Below are positions 63,993-64,000 of a DNA stretch of 64,000 bases, piece after piece. The stretch lies in assembly GCA_965221295.1 (NCBI GenBank), contig OZ244879.1:2356001-2420000 (forward strand). The letters run 5' to 3'. This stretch comes from Bin87 sp965221295 (GTDB taxonomy: Bacteria > Chloroflexota > Dehalococcoidia > Lucifugimonadales > UBA3495). The first letter of the stretch is position 1; every line of letters begins with the position of its first letter. The notes under the pieces were generated by a model. That model was not told the origin of the DNA. It made no database searches and saw only the letters and a list, made by a program, of their open reading frames with translations. A program made the position numbers and the translations under genes.

Positions 63993-64000
63993 TCGGAATG

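Overview
GC-rich bacterial chromosome segment with tightly packed genes, many 4-bp start/stop overlaps and no rRNA or tRNA that I could find. Gene content points to a Chloroflexota member, possibly a SAR202/Dehalococcoidia-like lineage. The hints are the many paralogous catabolic oxidoreductases (GMC, F420/FMN luciferase-like, CaiB/BaiF CoA-transferases, enoyl-CoA hydratase, MmgE/PrpD, VOC proteins), B12 salvage genes, an Alu-domain-containing SRP RNA and an ACL5-type aminopropyltransferase. This placement is inference; there is no phylogenetic marker I could place by eye.

Layout. 1-470: tandem repeats. 588-5478: MoxR / DUF58 / transglutaminase-like operon, then ogt (5529-6053) and a small unknown gene. 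6751-8920 (minus): etfB-etfA-DUF1330. 9438-11764: TTC38-like repeat protein converging on a 5'-3' exonuclease. 12048-16551 (minus): a divergent PEP-carboxykinase-like protein, a hendecad coiled-coil membrane protein and malate synthase, i.e. a C2/C4 anaplerotic-gluconeogenic set. 16712-23876 (minus): STAS protein, receiver-PP2C, anti-sigma kinase, periplasmic binding lipoprotein and TorS-like histidine kinase, followed closely by a hydrolase and a TIM-barrel isomerase. This is the most system-like locus of the window. 24305-28839 (minus): MFS - cobQ - cobU - pduX cobamide salvage cluster. 29175-45749: catabolic/accessory stretch broken up by repeat arrays (28902-28976, 31973-32545, 37150-37990). 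It includes an adjacent CaiB/BaiF pair in which only one member keeps the catalytic Asp. 46013-46290: gene remnant. 46334-53812: ThDP enzyme, SWIM protein, SDR-folC-fabF operon, luciferase-like oxidoreductase. 54214-54483: large SRP RNA. 54606-57257: rsmA-ispE-lgt. 57269-62056 (minus): radical SAM - fabF - recJ. 62598-63918: speD and a thermospermine-synthase-like gene.

How it fits together. The sensing operon would carry a periplasmic ligand signal from binding protein to histidine kinase to receiver-phosphatase to a STAS/anti-sigma partner switch. ETF is a likely electron sink for acyl-CoA-type oxidation, served by the CoA-transferases and hydratase. Malate synthase plus the PEPCK-like protein would return C2 units to sugars. 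The polyamine pair would make an aminopropylated polyamine from decarboxylated SAM. Three of the four repeat arrays share one core (CAATGACAG with an upstream GATTGCC) and generate long false reading frames.
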